The position numbers were made by a program, and so were the translations under genes. The notes under the pieces were generated by a model. It was given only the letters and a program-made list of their open reading frames with translations, was not told where the DNA came from and made no database searches. A DNA stretch of 64,000 nt from Ferrimonas sediminicola (lineage in GTDB: Bacteria; Pseudomonadota; Gammaproteobacteria; Enterobacterales; Shewanellaceae). The stretch is from NCBI RefSeq assembly GCF_005116715.1, contig NZ_SWCI01000008.1, positions 1 to 64,000 on the forward strand, written 5' to 3'. Below, in pieces: positions 15,425 through 25,254 of the stretch (the stretch's first letter is position 1; each line of letters starts with the position of its first letter).

Positions 15425-17512
15425 TCAATATTCAATATGGCGGCGGTAGGGGGGCAGGGAGTCGAGCAGGGCACTGCCGTAACGCTTGGTTACCAGCCGT
15501 CGGTCCAGCACGGAGATTCTGCCGTAGTCGGTTTCGTTGCGAAGAAGGCGACCGCAGGACTGTACCAGCTTTTTGGCCGCATCGGGAACCGCTAGCTGTA
15601 AAAAGGGGTTGCCGCCCTTGGACTTGATGTACTCGGCATGGGCCTGCTCCACCGGCGAGGTGGGTACGGCGAAGGGCAAGCGGGTGATGATCAGGTTGGT
15701 CAGATAGTCCCCGGGTAGATCCAGTCCTTCGGAGAAACTGCTGGTCCCAAACAGGATGGAGCTCTCGCCGCGGTCGATGCGCGCCTTGTGCTCGGCGATC
15801 AGCTCGGAGCGGGCGCGCTCCCCCTGCACCAGGATCGGCAGCTTCTTGTGCATCCTCAGGGTGTCGGCCACCGCCTCCATCTGCCGGTAGGAGGTAAACA
15901 GCACCAGGCTGGCGGTCTCCTCCTCCAGCAGGTCGGGAATGGTCTTGATCAGCATGTCGCCGAAGCGCTCATCCTGGGGCTCGACGCTCACCTTCGGCAG
16001 GAACAGGGTGGCGTTCTGCTGGTAGTCGAAGGGGGAGGGCAGTGCGGCGTAGCGGGTACCGTCGTCGTTGCGCAGGCCCACCTGATGGCGGTAGTGGTCG
16101 AAGCTGCCCAGGGCCATCAGGGTGGCGGAAAGCAGGGCGACGCCGGCCGCCTTGCTCCACAGCATCTCCTCCAGCATAAAGCCGATTTCGATGGGAGAGG
16201 TGCTGACGTGGTAATCGTGGCGCTGTTGGAATTCCACCTTCTCTATCCAGCGGGCGAGGGGGGCGCTGCCCTGGGGGATCTCCCGGGTCATCATCTGCCA
16301 CAACTGAGTCAGGCCCTCCAGGCGCTGCAGGTGCTGGCCCACTTCCGCCACCATGGGCTCGGCCTGCCAGCCCTTGATGTCGCCCTCCTTGATCGATTCC
16401 ATCAGCATGGTTTGCAACTTGGTGAGCCGTTTCAAGGCCTGACCGCTGGCGCTCTTCAGGTTGGTAGCCAGGGTCACCAGTGCCTCGGGCAGCACGCCAT
16501 TTTCGAAGCGGTGTCGCAGCTCCGGGTTGTCGAACAGGCTGGGGTTGGCTTCACAGAAGGTCACCATCTGCCCCAGGCCGTCTCCCAGGGCCTCGATATC
16601 CTCGGTCAGTTCGGTGGCCAGGTTGGTGGCCCGGTCAGAACGCAGCTCCCGGGCCAGCTTGTGGGCAGCCTTCTCCAGCTTGCCCAGCCATTCCACGGTA
16701 CTCTTCATGTTGGCGCTGGCGGCGGAGAAGTCGCGGGTCACCTGGGGCAGGTGGTGGGCCTCGTCGATGATGTAGTACATGGCGTCCGGTTCAGGCAGGA
16801 TCTTGCCGCCTCCCAGCTCCAGATCCGCCAGCAGCAGCGAGTGGTTGACGATCAGTACGTCCCAGCTGTCCATCTCATCACGGCTGCGGTGGAAGGGGCA
16901 GTCTCTGTGGGCGGCCAGCTGCTTGTTGCAGCTGTGCTTGTCTGAACCGATCTGCTGCCACAGGTAGTCGGTGACCGGCTCGGGCACGCTGTCCAGCTCC
17001 CCGTTCCACTTCCCCTCATGGTAGGCCTGGTGCAGCCGCTTAAGCAGGGCCACGTCGGCGCTGGCAGGCTTGCTTTCCCATAGCGCCTGCTGGCCAGTGT
17101 CGCCGTCACCCCCCTCGTCGGCCAACAGCTCCAGTTTGGAGAGGCAGGCGTAGCGCTGACGCCCCTTGGCCAGGCCAAAACGGAAGTTGAGGCCGCTGTG
17201 CTTCTGCACCAGGGGGAGATCCTTGTTCACCAGCTGCTCCTGCAGGGCAACGGTGGCGGTGGCAATACACACCTTGCGGCCGCTGGCCAGGGCCTGGGGA
17301 ATGGCGCCCAGGCAGTAGGCCAGCGACTTACCTGTGCCTGTTCCGGCCTGGACTACCACGATGCGTCGCTCCTTGCAGTACTCGCCGGCCAGGGTCTTGG
17401 CAATTTCGGCAATCAGGTAGTTTTGCTCCTTGCGCCGGACGAAGTTGGGGATCGCTTCGGCGATGCCGTTATAGGCCTGGCGGGTCAGTGTCTTGGTCTT
17501 GTCGCTGAGCAT
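15425..17512 (-). CDS. dinG: ATP-dependent DNA helicase DinG
   Basis: This 695-residue XPD/Rad3-type superfamily 2 helicase unwinds R-loops and D-loops. It shows Walker A AGTGTGKS (about 56-63), the Fe-S region (RYACLSK, and HSCNKQLAAHRDCPF), the DEAH box in IIDEAHHLPQ, and C-terminal motifs SSFSEGLDLPG and QSCGRLLRNETD. Only three cysteines are visible at the expected cluster positions, where four are usual (see findings). Its start at ATG 17512 is 62 bases from polB on the other strand, and a LexA-type box lies between them. DinG was named as a damage-inducible gene in E. coli. It heads a run with the TSUP gene, priC and DUF2057. Confidence 0.92.
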   Translation of the reverse strand: MLSDKTKTLTRQAYNGIAEAIPNFVRRKEQNYLIAEIAKTLAGEYCKERRIVVVQAGTGTGKSLAYCLGAIPQALASGRKVCIATATVALQEQLVNKDLPLVQKHSGLNFRFGLAKGRQRYACLSKLELLADEGGDGDTGQQALWESKPASADVALLKRLHQAYHEGKWNGELDSVPEPVTDYLWQQIGSDKHSCNKQLAAHRDCPFHRSRDEMDSWDVLIVNHSLLLADLELGGGKILPEPDAMYYIIDEAHHLPQVTRDFSAASANMKSTVEWLGKLEKAAHKLARELRSDRATNLATELTEDIEALGDGLGQMVTFCEANPSLFDNPELRHRFENGVLPEALVTLATNLKSASGQALKRLTKLQTMLMESIKEGDIKGWQAEPMVAEVGQHLQRLEGLTQLWQMMTREIPQGSAPLARWIEKVEFQQRHDYHVSTSPIEIGFMLEEMLWSKAAGVALLSATLMALGSFDHYRHQVGLRNDDGTRYAALPSPFDYQQNATLFLPKVSVEPQDERFGDMLIKTIPDLLEEETASLVLFTSYRQMEAVADTLRMHKKLPILVQGERARSELIAEHKARIDRGESSILFGTSSFSEGLDLPGDYLTNLIITRLPFAVPTSPVEQAHAEYIKSKGGNPFLQLAVPDAAKKLVQSCGRLLRNETDYGRISVLDRRLVTKRYGSALLDSLPPYRRHIEY

Positions 17513-17537
17513 GCTGTGCGTGGGTTGGGGGAAGTAG

Positions 17538-17553
17538 CTGTACAGAATACCAG
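17538..17553. promoter_or_regulatory. LexA (SOS) box between dinG and polB
   Basis: CTGTACAGAATACCAG fits CTG-N10-CAG, the core of the gammaproteobacterial LexA operator. It lies in the 62-base gap between the divergent dinG and polB genes, both SOS genes in E. coli. A single box could repress both promoters. The right half-site deviates by one base from ACAG. Confidence 0.75.
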
Positions 17554-17574
17554 TATTTGGGGGAGAATGCCTCC

Positions 17575-19905
17575 ATGACAGTACCTACTCATCAAACCGG
17601 CTGGCTGTTGAGTCGCAACCAGTATGGCGACGACCAGGGCATCACCCTGGAGTACTGGCTGGCCACCGACCAGGGACCGGTGAAGCTGATCATCCCGGGG
17701 CAGGCTCACCAGGGATTTGTCTGCGAAACCCAGGCGCAGGCGCTTCGACGCTGGCTGGCTCCCTGGCCCCAAAGCCTGTGGCGACTGGCGCCGGTGGCCG
17801 CCACAGACTTCGGCGCCCGCCCTCAGCTTGGGGTCTACCTCTACTCCGACAAGTTGTGGCAGGAGCTGCAGTCCTACTGCCAGAGCCGGGGCATCGCGCT
17901 GCTGGAGAGAGACGTGCGCGCCTGCGACCGTTTCCTGATGGAGCGACGCATCACCTCGGCCCTGACCTGGCGTCGCGGAAAAGATGGGGTGCAGGTGCGT
18001 AGCACCGATTACCTGCCCAAGTTGACCATGGTGTCCCTGGACATCGAGTGCAGCCGGGAGGGGGAACTCTACTCCATCGGGCTGCACAGCGATGCCGATG
18101 CCAGGGTGCTGATGCGGGGAGCCAGCCAGGAGCGGGCTCCCGCCCATATCGAGTGGTGCCAGGATGAGCCGTCGCTGATCCTGGCCTTGTTGGAGTGGTT
18201 CCGCCGCTTTGACCCGGATGTGATCATCGGCTGGAACGTGGTGGGGTTCGACCTCAAGCTGCTGCAGAAGCGGGCCGAGCGGCATGGCATCCCCTTGACC
18301 CTGGGACGGGGCGCGACCCTGCCACTGTGGCAAAAGGACGCCGGGGCGGGGCGGGGCTATGGCCTTGAGGGCCGGGTGGTGCTCGACGGCATCGACTGGC
18401 TGAAGGCCGCGTTCTACCAGTTCGACAGCTTTGCCCTGGACGCTGTGGCCAGGGAGCTGCTGGGTGAGGGTAAGGCGTGTCAGGACAGCGGCAATCGCAT
18501 GGCGGAGATTGAACACAACTTCCACCATGACAAGCTCGCGCTGGCCCACTACAACCTGATGGACTGCGAGCTGGTTCGCCGCATCTTCGATAAACTGCAG
18601 CTGCTGCCCTTCGCCTGTCGCCGCGCCCAGTTGACCGGGTTACAGATGGACCGGCTGGGAGGATCGGTGGCGGCCTTCACCAACCTCTATCTGCCGGAGC
18701 TTCACCGGGCCGGGTTTATTGCGCCGGACCTGACCGACAGTGACATCGCGCCCAGCCCCGGTGGCTACGTGATGGATTCCAGGCCCGGGCGCTACCGCAA
18801 CGTGTTGGTGCTCGACTTCAAGTCCCTCTACCCCTCCATCATCCGCACCTTCCTGATTGACCCCATGGGCATGGTCGCGGCGGCCCAGGCCGAGGAGGGC
18901 GATTGTGTGCCGGGATTTCGTGGTGCACAGTTTCACCGCTTTCAGCACCGTCTGCCCGCCATCATCGAGTCTCTGTGGCAGCAGCGCGAACTGGCCAAGG
19001 CCGCCAACGATGCGCCCCTGTCCCAGGCGATCAAGATCCTGATGAACTCCTTCTACGGCGTACTGGGGGCTGCTGGCTGCCGTTTTCACGATCCCCGCCT
19101 GGCCTCCTCCATTACCCTTCGCGGCCATGAGATTATGAAAACCACCCGGGCCTGGATAGAGCAGGCGGGCTTTGAGGTGATCTACGGCGACACCGATTCC
19201 ACTTTCGTTCATGTGGGCGATCACCTGACCGAGCTGCAGGCTGGCGAGATAGGGAGGAATCTGGTGGCCATGGTCAATCGGCGCTGGCGTCAGTCGCTGC
19301 AGCGTGACTATGGCCTAAGCAGCGTACTGGAACTGGAGTTCGAAACCCATTTCCATCACTTCTTCATGCCCACCATCCGCGGTGCCGAGACCGGATCCAA
19401 GAAGCGTTACGTGGGGGCCTGTTGCAGGGAGGGGCGACTCGAACTGGTGTTCAAAGGGATGGAAACGGTGCGCAGCGACTGGACGCCGCTGGCCAGGGAG
19501 TTTCAGCAGCAACTGTACCGGTATTGGTTCGAAGGGAAGCCGGTGGTGCCGCTGGTGCTGGGGCGGGTGGCGGCACTGATGGCCGGAGAGTGCGATCACC
19601 AACTGCTGTATCGCAAGCGGTTGCGCCAGGAGATCCAGGAGTACCGATCCAAAGGGCCCCATGTGGTGGCCGCCGAGCGGGCCAATGCCGTGTTGGGGCA
19701 GAGACGTTACCGGCGAGGCAGCCAGATCGCCTATTTGATGACTCACAGCGGGCCGGTGCCCCAGGAAGAGGCGAAAGACCTCAGCCCGGATTACCAACAC
19801 TATCTGGAGAAGCAGCTTGAGCCCATCGCCGAACCGGTGCTGGCCCACCTCGATCCACCCACCAGCCTGGAGCAGCTGATGACTGGTCAGATGGGTTTAT
19901 TTTAA
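17575..19905 (+). CDS. polB: DNA polymerase II
   Basis: This 776-residue family B polymerase with 3'-5' exonuclease acts in translesion synthesis and replication restart. Exo I shows Asp156 and Glu158 in SLDIECSREGE. Polymerase motif A is DFKSLYPSII (Asp414), motif B KILMNSFYGVLG, motif C YGDTDSTF (Asp539/Asp541), and GSKKRYVG follows. The length matches E. coli Pol II (783). ATG 17575 is chosen, with a GGGGGAG upstream; TTG 17557 would add six residues. The gene is divergent from dinG with a shared LexA-type box, so damage induction is likely. Confidence 0.95.
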   Translation: MTVPTHQTGWLLSRNQYGDDQGITLEYWLATDQGPVKLIIPGQAHQGFVCETQAQALRRWLAPWPQSLWRLAPVAATDFGARPQLGVYLYSDKLWQELQSYCQSRGIALLERDVRACDRFLMERRITSALTWRRGKDGVQVRSTDYLPKLTMVSLDIECSREGELYSIGLHSDADARVLMRGASQERAPAHIEWCQDEPSLILALLEWFRRFDPDVIIGWNVVGFDLKLLQKRAERHGIPLTLGRGATLPLWQKDAGAGRGYGLEGRVVLDGIDWLKAAFYQFDSFALDAVARELLGEGKACQDSGNRMAEIEHNFHHDKLALAHYNLMDCELVRRIFDKLQLLPFACRRAQLTGLQMDRLGGSVAAFTNLYLPELHRAGFIAPDLTDSDIAPSPGGYVMDSRPGRYRNVLVLDFKSLYPSIIRTFLIDPMGMVAAAQAEEGDCVPGFRGAQFHRFQHRLPAIIESLWQQRELAKAANDAPLSQAIKILMNSFYGVLGAAGCRFHDPRLASSITLRGHEIMKTTRAWIEQAGFEVIYGDTDSTFVHVGDHLTELQAGEIGRNLVAMVNRRWRQSLQRDYGLSSVLELEFETHFHHFFMPTIRGAETGSKKRYVGACCREGRLELVFKGMETVRSDWTPLAREFQQQLYRYWFEGKPVVPLVLGRVAALMAGECDHQLLYRKRLRQEIQEYRSKGPHVVAAERANAVLGQRRYRRGSQIAYLMTHSGPVPQEEAKDLSPDYQHYLEKQLEPIAEPVLAHLDPPTSLEQLMTGQMGLF

Positions 19906-20008
19906 TGGGTGGTTGTTGCCTGGGTGTAATAAGGAGGAGTCACTGGTGGTTATTAAAAAGTAATTTATGCGTTTCGGGTGCAAATTAATGCATTTTTCCT
20001 AGCAAAAG

Positions 20009-20024
20009 TGTGATGTCGATCACC
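20009..20024. promoter_or_regulatory. CRP-like site upstream of the porin
   Basis: TGTGATGTCGATCACC matches TGTGA-N6-TCACA in nine of ten fixed positions. It lies about 110 bases before the porin start, a distance suited to activation, and is the best CRP-like match seen in the window. Confidence 0.6.
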
Positions 20025-20134
20025 GTGTGATTTGAAACTTTCCTGATAGTCTCGAACCCCTTCAGCGGATGAATGTTGCTCGCGATGGATTGGGAGACAC
20101 ACTAAGAATCAGATACACATAAAGGTTAGGTTAG

Positions 20135-21163
20135 ATGAAAAAGTCACTTATTGCAGTTGCCGTTCCGGCGTTGTTGGCTGCCCAAGCTCAGGCAGTTGAG
20201 TTGTATAACGACGGTGTTAACTCCGTAACCATGGGTGGCCACCTAACTGTCCAGCTGGATGACAAATCTGGCGACACCAAGATCAATGACAACATGCCGC
20301 GCATCAACTTCAGCTTTGATCGTGACATGGGCAACGGCTACAAAGTCGACTCCCGCATCGAAAGCCAGTTCAACATGGTGAACGGCGGCGAATCTTTCAA
20401 GACCCGTCTGGGTTATATCGGTATCTCCCACGACGACTACGGTCGTATCTCCGTCGGTAAGCAGTGGTCGGTATACTATGACGTGGCCGTGGTAACCGAC
20501 TACGCCTACGCCTTCTGGGCCGATCACCTGGGTGTCTACTCCTACGGTGTTGACGGCGGCGAAACCGGCATGGGCCGCGCCGACCAGGCCCTGCAGTACC
20601 ACAACACTTTCTCCCTGGGCAACGCCGGTGACCTGACTCTGGGTCTGCAGTGGCAGGGTGCCGAAGGTGGCCTGGACGATCGCTTCGGCGGCAGCCTGGT
20701 GTACAAGGTTGGCCAGGTGAGCCTGGGTGCCGGCTACTACGGCGGTGATGTGGATGGTTCCTTCACCACCCCCAACGGCGTAGAGCTGGAAGATGGTGAC
20801 AGCATCGATGGCACCATCGTGTCCGCCAGCTACGGTACCTGGGGCAAGGGCCTGTATGCCGCCGCTGCCTACATGCAGGGTGACAACCAGGAAGACTATC
20901 GCTTTACCGGTGAGTCCGAAGGTCTGGAGTCCGTGCTGAGCTACGGTTTCGAAAATAACGCCACCGTGTACACCATGCACCGCTTCATCAAGTCCAAGGA
21001 TGAGATTGCTCAACTGGGTCGCAAGTACAATGAAGCGGATATCCTGGTTGGTGCTGCCTACATGCTGAGCAGCAACGTGGAAACTTACGGTGAGTACCGC
21101 TTCTCTACCGGTGACGATTACGACGACAACGCTTTCGCCATCGGCCTGCGTATCTACCTGTAA
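20135..21163 (+). CDS. General porin (trimeric OmpC/OmpF-like)
   Basis: This 342-residue outer-membrane protein has a signal peptide (cleaved after AAQAQA) and alternating beta-strand composition. GHLTVQLDDKSGD, MPRINFSFDRDMGNGYK, ESQFN and RLGYIGISHDDYGRISVGKQW are typical early strands of gammaproteobacterial porins. Many acidic residues (DD, ED) occur in loops. The last strand ends IGLRIYL, with Leu where Phe is usual. The gene stands alone between a CRP-like site and a strong terminator, so it is probably monocistronic and linked to carbon status. Diffusion specificity is not readable. Confidence 0.9.
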   Translation: MKKSLIAVAVPALLAAQAQAVELYNDGVNSVTMGGHLTVQLDDKSGDTKINDNMPRINFSFDRDMGNGYKVDSRIESQFNMVNGGESFKTRLGYIGISHDDYGRISVGKQWSVYYDVAVVTDYAYAFWADHLGVYSYGVDGGETGMGRADQALQYHNTFSLGNAGDLTLGLQWQGAEGGLDDRFGGSLVYKVGQVSLGAGYYGGDVDGSFTTPNGVELEDGDSIDGTIVSASYGTWGKGLYAAAAYMQGDNQEDYRFTGESEGLESVLSYGFENNATVYTMHRFIKSKDEIAQLGRKYNEADILVGAAYMLSSNVETYGEYRFSTGDDYDDNAFAIGLRIYL

Positions 21164-21183
21164 TCTAATAGAATTAATATAAA

Positions 21184-21213
21184 AAGGCCGCCCGATTGGG
21201 CGGCCTTTTTTTT
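21184..21213 (+). terminator. Intrinsic terminator of the porin gene
   Basis: GGCCGCCC and GGGCGGCC form an 8-base stem with loop GATT. The stem is preceded by A and followed by eight T residues. Confidence 0.92.
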
Positions 21214-21613
21214 GTGCCATGAATCGTCGGTGTAACAAAGAAGCGGTCGGTTAAAAAGGGAGTGTGTTTTCCTGTAAACAAAATTCGATCCCGGTACTCT
21301 GACAATTCCCGATTGTAACAAAGGTGTAATATCGGTTTGGGCGTGGGGTTTGTGCTGTCTTTGATGTTCTTTGTGGTGTATCTATCCGTTCATGCGGTTA
21401 ATGCTGATTTTGAATATGGCATTAATTGGCTTGAGCCAGATTTATTAAGGTGGCGCCTATTGTTGCGAGGTGAAAGAAAGGTTGCATGGCTGTTGCTCCT
21501 GTGATTAATATCGGTGTTGCTGAAGGGTTTGTCCTGCCGAAGTGTTTCAAATTTTTGGATTTGAATCGCGACGGAAAAACAATAAACACATTGATGTGTC
21601 AAGGGAGAATGAG
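21214..21613. other. Upstream region of the first TonB receptor
   Basis: There is no gene in these 400 bases. The decamer TGTAACAAAG occurs at 21231-21240 and 21314-21323, and again before another receptor at 32240-32249. The ribosome site of the next gene, AAGGGAG, is at 21601-21607. I see no cobalamin-riboswitch-like box and no good Fur box. Confidence 0.5.
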
Positions 21614-24430
21614 ATGAAGAGCAGTACAATTTCGAAAGCAGTCAAGTTTGCTTTAATTGTCGGCGCATCCTCTGCCGCGCTCAGCGCACCGGCCGTATGG
21701 GCCGAAGAGAATGAAGTAGAGCGCATCGAGGTAACCGGTTCCCGCATTAAGCGGACCGACATGGAGACTCCGGTTCCAGTCACTGTGATTGGCCGTGCTG
21801 AGATTGATGCGATTGGCGCAGTAAACGTCGCTGATATCTTGAATTCGTCACCGGTGGCCGTTGCCGGTTCCGATCAGTCCAACAGCACCTTTTCCACGAC
21901 CACCGTTGGCTTGAACACCACCTCTCTGCGAAACCTGGGTGAATCCCGTACCCTGGTGCTGGTGAATGGACGCCGTTTTGTCTCAGGTGTTGATCCATCG
22001 ACCGGCTATGCGGTTGACCTGAACGCGATTCCCGCCGCCATGATCGAGCGCATCGACATCCTGAAGAGTGCCTCCTCCGCCGTGTACGGCTCCGATGCGG
22101 TCGCAGGTGTGGTGAACATCATTACCCGTAAGGATTTTGAGGGGCTTGAAGTCGACGCTCAGGCCGGTGTCTCCGACGAGGGCGACCGCGATACTCAACA
22201 GATCACCGTTACTGCCGGTGGCAGCTGGTCCGGTGGTAACGCCTGGGTGTCCCTGGGTTATGACAACGACGATGGCCTGAAGGCCACCGATCGCAGCTTC
22301 TCCGCTCAAGATACGGCCATCTATCTGGATGAGAACGGCAATGAGTTCGCTGGACCTCTGTTCTCTTCCTATCCGCCCCAGGGGCGAATCACCATCAGTG
22401 GCGTCGGCAGCTTCAATGCCGACGGTACCCCCTTTACCGCAGACAGCCGTTTTAACCGGGCCAGCTATCGTCAGCTGGTCACTCCGCTCGAGCGTCGTTA
22501 TGCCGCGGCTGGCCTGACCCATGAGTTAAGCGATAGTGTTCGTTTCTTCTCCGAACTGAACTGGAACAGCACCGAGACCAAGGATTCCACCATCGAGCCC
22601 ACGCCTTTTGATGTGGTAAACGATGTCTGGCTCAAGGACAGAAACGGGACTGGTGGCATGAGTGTCGACTCGCCGCTGATTCCTGAGCTGCTACGCCAGG
22701 AACTGGTGGCCGCCGGCATCACCGATCTCAATGAGGTGACCTTTGTCCGCCGTATGGTCGAACTCGGCGCTCGCTCCACCGACCTGACCCGCGACACCAT
22801 CCGCGTCGCAACCGGCTTCCAATGGGACATCAATGATCAGTGGACCGCCGATGCCTACCTGACCTGGGGACAGACCGACCAGTGGCAGGACAACGGTGGC
22901 CAGGTCAACGTCGAGCGTGCCGCAAAGGCGCTGGATGTCGTTGAGATTGACGGTGAGTTGCTCTGCCGGGATGAGCTGGCACGCCTGAACGGCTGTGTGC
23001 CCCTGAATATGTTCGGCGAGGGCACCATCTCCGCCGAGGCTGCCGACTACGTCCGCGTTCCTGCCAAGGCGACCGGCGTTGCCGAACAGTTTGTGCTGGG
23101 GGTTAACCTGGCGGGTGAGCTGCCTGTCGAGCTGCCCGGTGGCAACATGATGCTGTCTACCGGTGTCGAGTTCCGTGAAGAGAAGGGCTCATACTCCCCC
23201 GGTGATCTGGCACAAACCGGTGCCTCCAGTACCAACCGCTCCGAGCCGACCAACGGCAGCTTCAATACCACCGACATCTTCGGTGAACTGGTGCTTCCGG
23301 TGTTCGATGAACTTGAAGTCAGCTTGGCGGCGCGTTACTCCGACCACTCCATCGTGGACGGGCAGACCACCTGGAACGCCGGCATTCAGTACACCCCCAT
23401 CGACGGCCTGATGTTGCGGGCCTCTGCCGCCACCGCGGTACGTACCCCCAACATCTCCGATCTCTATGCGGGCCGCGGCGAGACCTTCGCCACCGTTACC
23501 GACCCCTGCAACGGCATCGACGCCACCACCCCCGGCAACATCGCCGACAACTGTCGCGCCATTCCCGAGGTTGCGGCGCGAATCGCGGCCGACGGCTCTT
23601 TCGACCTGACCCAGGCCGAGGTCCAGGGAACCGGTGGCTTCATTGGCGGCAACCCGGACGTCAAAGAGGAGACCGCCGATACCTATAGCATCGGTGCGGT
23701 CTGGCAGGTCTATGAGGATCTGTCCCTGACCGTCGATTACTATGACATCTCCGTCGAAGATGCCATCGACGTCACCAGCCGCTCCACCGTGCTCTCCCGC
23801 TGTTTCGATGTGGATCCCAGCGAGTTCAACTCCGCCGATTGTAACGGTGCGGCGATTCGTGACGGCAACGGTGCGCTCATCGAGGTGAACTCCGGTACCT
23901 CCAATGAGAACAACATCGATACTTCCGGTGTCGATGTGGAGGTTACCTATACCCACGAGCTGTTTGGTGGTGACTTCCGCGCGAATCTGGTGTGGAACTA
24001 CACCAGGGAGCTGGTCACTACCGGCATTCTCTCCGGTGATGCAGTGGACGAAGCGGGAGAGATCCTGACCCCGGAAAACCGGGCGGTGCTGAACCTGTTC
24101 TACGACTACGGCGATCTGACTGCCGCCTGGCGTATCCGCTACTGGGATCAGGTGGTCGATTCCAAAGAGGGTGATAACTTTAACTTCACCGACTTTGAGC
24201 CGCTCGATGAGTACAACAGCGTCGGCAGCTACTTCTACCACGACTTGAACCTGGCCTATAACTTCACCGAGAGCTTGGTCGGCAGCTTTGGCGTACGCAA
24301 CCTGTTCGACAAGCAGCCGCCGCTGTTGCCACAGGGCACGCTCTATGGCGGTACCGGCATTAACACCGCCTCCGAGGCGTACGATGTGACCGGCCGTTAC
24401 TTCTACGCCGGTGTCACCATGACCTTCTAA
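21614..24430 (+). CDS. TonB-dependent outer-membrane receptor 1
   Basis: This 938-residue receptor has a signal peptide ending near AVWAEE and a TonB-box-like region VERIEVTGSRIKR. The plug domain (about 45-165) carries SRTLVLVNGRRF and SSAVYGSDAVAGVVNIITR. A 22-strand barrel ends in YAGVTMTF, with terminal Phe. It belongs to the large CirA-like receptors common in Alteromonadales, where ligands range from siderophores to peptides and sugars; the ligand here is unknown. ATG 21614 is chosen after AAGGGAG; an upstream frame lacks a signal peptide. The TonB2 operon 0.8 kb downstream probably energises it. Confidence 0.92.
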   Translation: MKSSTISKAVKFALIVGASSAALSAPAVWAEENEVERIEVTGSRIKRTDMETPVPVTVIGRAEIDAIGAVNVADILNSSPVAVAGSDQSNSTFSTTTVGLNTTSLRNLGESRTLVLVNGRRFVSGVDPSTGYAVDLNAIPAAMIERIDILKSASSAVYGSDAVAGVVNIITRKDFEGLEVDAQAGVSDEGDRDTQQITVTAGGSWSGGNAWVSLGYDNDDGLKATDRSFSAQDTAIYLDENGNEFAGPLFSSYPPQGRITISGVGSFNADGTPFTADSRFNRASYRQLVTPLERRYAAAGLTHELSDSVRFFSELNWNSTETKDSTIEPTPFDVVNDVWLKDRNGTGGMSVDSPLIPELLRQELVAAGITDLNEVTFVRRMVELGARSTDLTRDTIRVATGFQWDINDQWTADAYLTWGQTDQWQDNGGQVNVERAAKALDVVEIDGELLCRDELARLNGCVPLNMFGEGTISAEAADYVRVPAKATGVAEQFVLGVNLAGELPVELPGGNMMLSTGVEFREEKGSYSPGDLAQTGASSTNRSEPTNGSFNTTDIFGELVLPVFDELEVSLAARYSDHSIVDGQTTWNAGIQYTPIDGLMLRASAATAVRTPNISDLYAGRGETFATVTDPCNGIDATTPGNIADNCRAIPEVAARIAADGSFDLTQAEVQGTGGFIGGNPDVKEETADTYSIGAVWQVYEDLSLTVDYYDISVEDAIDVTSRSTVLSRCFDVDPSEFNSADCNGAAIRDGNGALIEVNSGTSNENNIDTSGVDVEVTYTHELFGGDFRANLVWNYTRELVTTGILSGDAVDEAGEILTPENRAVLNLFYDYGDLTAAWRIRYWDQVVDSKEGDNFNFTDFEPLDEYNSVGSYFYHDLNLAYNFTESLVGSFGVRNLFDKQPPLLPQGTLYGGTGINTASEAYDVTGRYFYAGVTMTF

Positions 24431-24447
24431 CTTCGGGTCTATCCGAT

Positions 24448-24476
24448 AAGCGCTGCCCAAGGGTAGCGCTTTTTTA
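24448..24476 (+). terminator. Intrinsic terminator after receptor 1
   Basis: AAGCGCTGCCC pairs with GGGTAGCGCTT around a two-base loop, with one mismatch, and is followed by a run of T. Confidence 0.85.
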
Positions 24477-25254
24477 TGGTTCATCGCGCATTACCTGGCT
24501 TCGCGGCCATCCGCGAACGTGGTGCCCGGCCCAAGCACAACCGGTGATGCTGATGCCGCTGCTGTTGGGCCGGTTTCAGATCTCAGGGCAATCAGGCCGG
24601 TTCGACCTGGATGGTGGCGAGCCCCCGCGCTGCGGCAAGCAAGGTCCGATTAGGGTTCACACCCTCGGAGTTGCCTGGTGAAACATCTTCATTTTCCTGC
24701 CGGGTTTGCCTTACCCGCCAGCCTGCATAAGCAGTCGCTCTCACCCGCGTTGTTATTCTCCTGGCGGAAACTCAGCCGGTCACTCATTGGAAGCGCAACT
24801 TTCCCTATTGTGGTGCTAAGTCTGTGGTTTTTCCGTCTGACGATTGGTCGGTGGCTGCTGCTGGTGTGTCCTGAGTTTGTAGTGTAAATGTCTATCAATG
24901 TATAACAGACATTGATTCTGTGTTGGTGGTTGGGCCACTCCCGGGGGGAGATGCTGGTCGAACTGGTGAATAAAGATGGGGAAAATACGGAAAAAAGCGC
25001 CGTTTGAATAAAATTTATCCCGTTGCCCGGATTTATCTATTCTTTGGTGCCTGAAGCGTTTGGTAACATGGTTGACACACCTTGGCAAACTGTGGAAAGA
25101 TGCGGGGGCGCTCACCTTAGCAAAGGGAACGAGAGCAAGGGATATATAACAAATAGACCAATAATGTAGGACTGGCCCCGACAGAATGCATAGGTGTACA
25201 CACCGTATAAGTGCCGCCGGGGCCGCAAACTCACAACAAGACTGGTTGGGAACT
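24477..25254. other. Intergenic region before the TonB2 operon
   Basis: Nearly 780 bases carry no supported gene. A 69-codon frame (24678-24887) lacks a ribosome site and protein-like composition. A possible -35 element TTGACA is at 25072-25077, with a poor -10 about 18 bases later. The operon start codon follows at 25255. Confidence 0.45.

Noticed and set aside
24678-24887. 69-codon frame with hydrophobic end before the TonB2 operon
   Set aside because: No ribosome site, no recognisable family, and an antisense frame of equal length makes chance likely.
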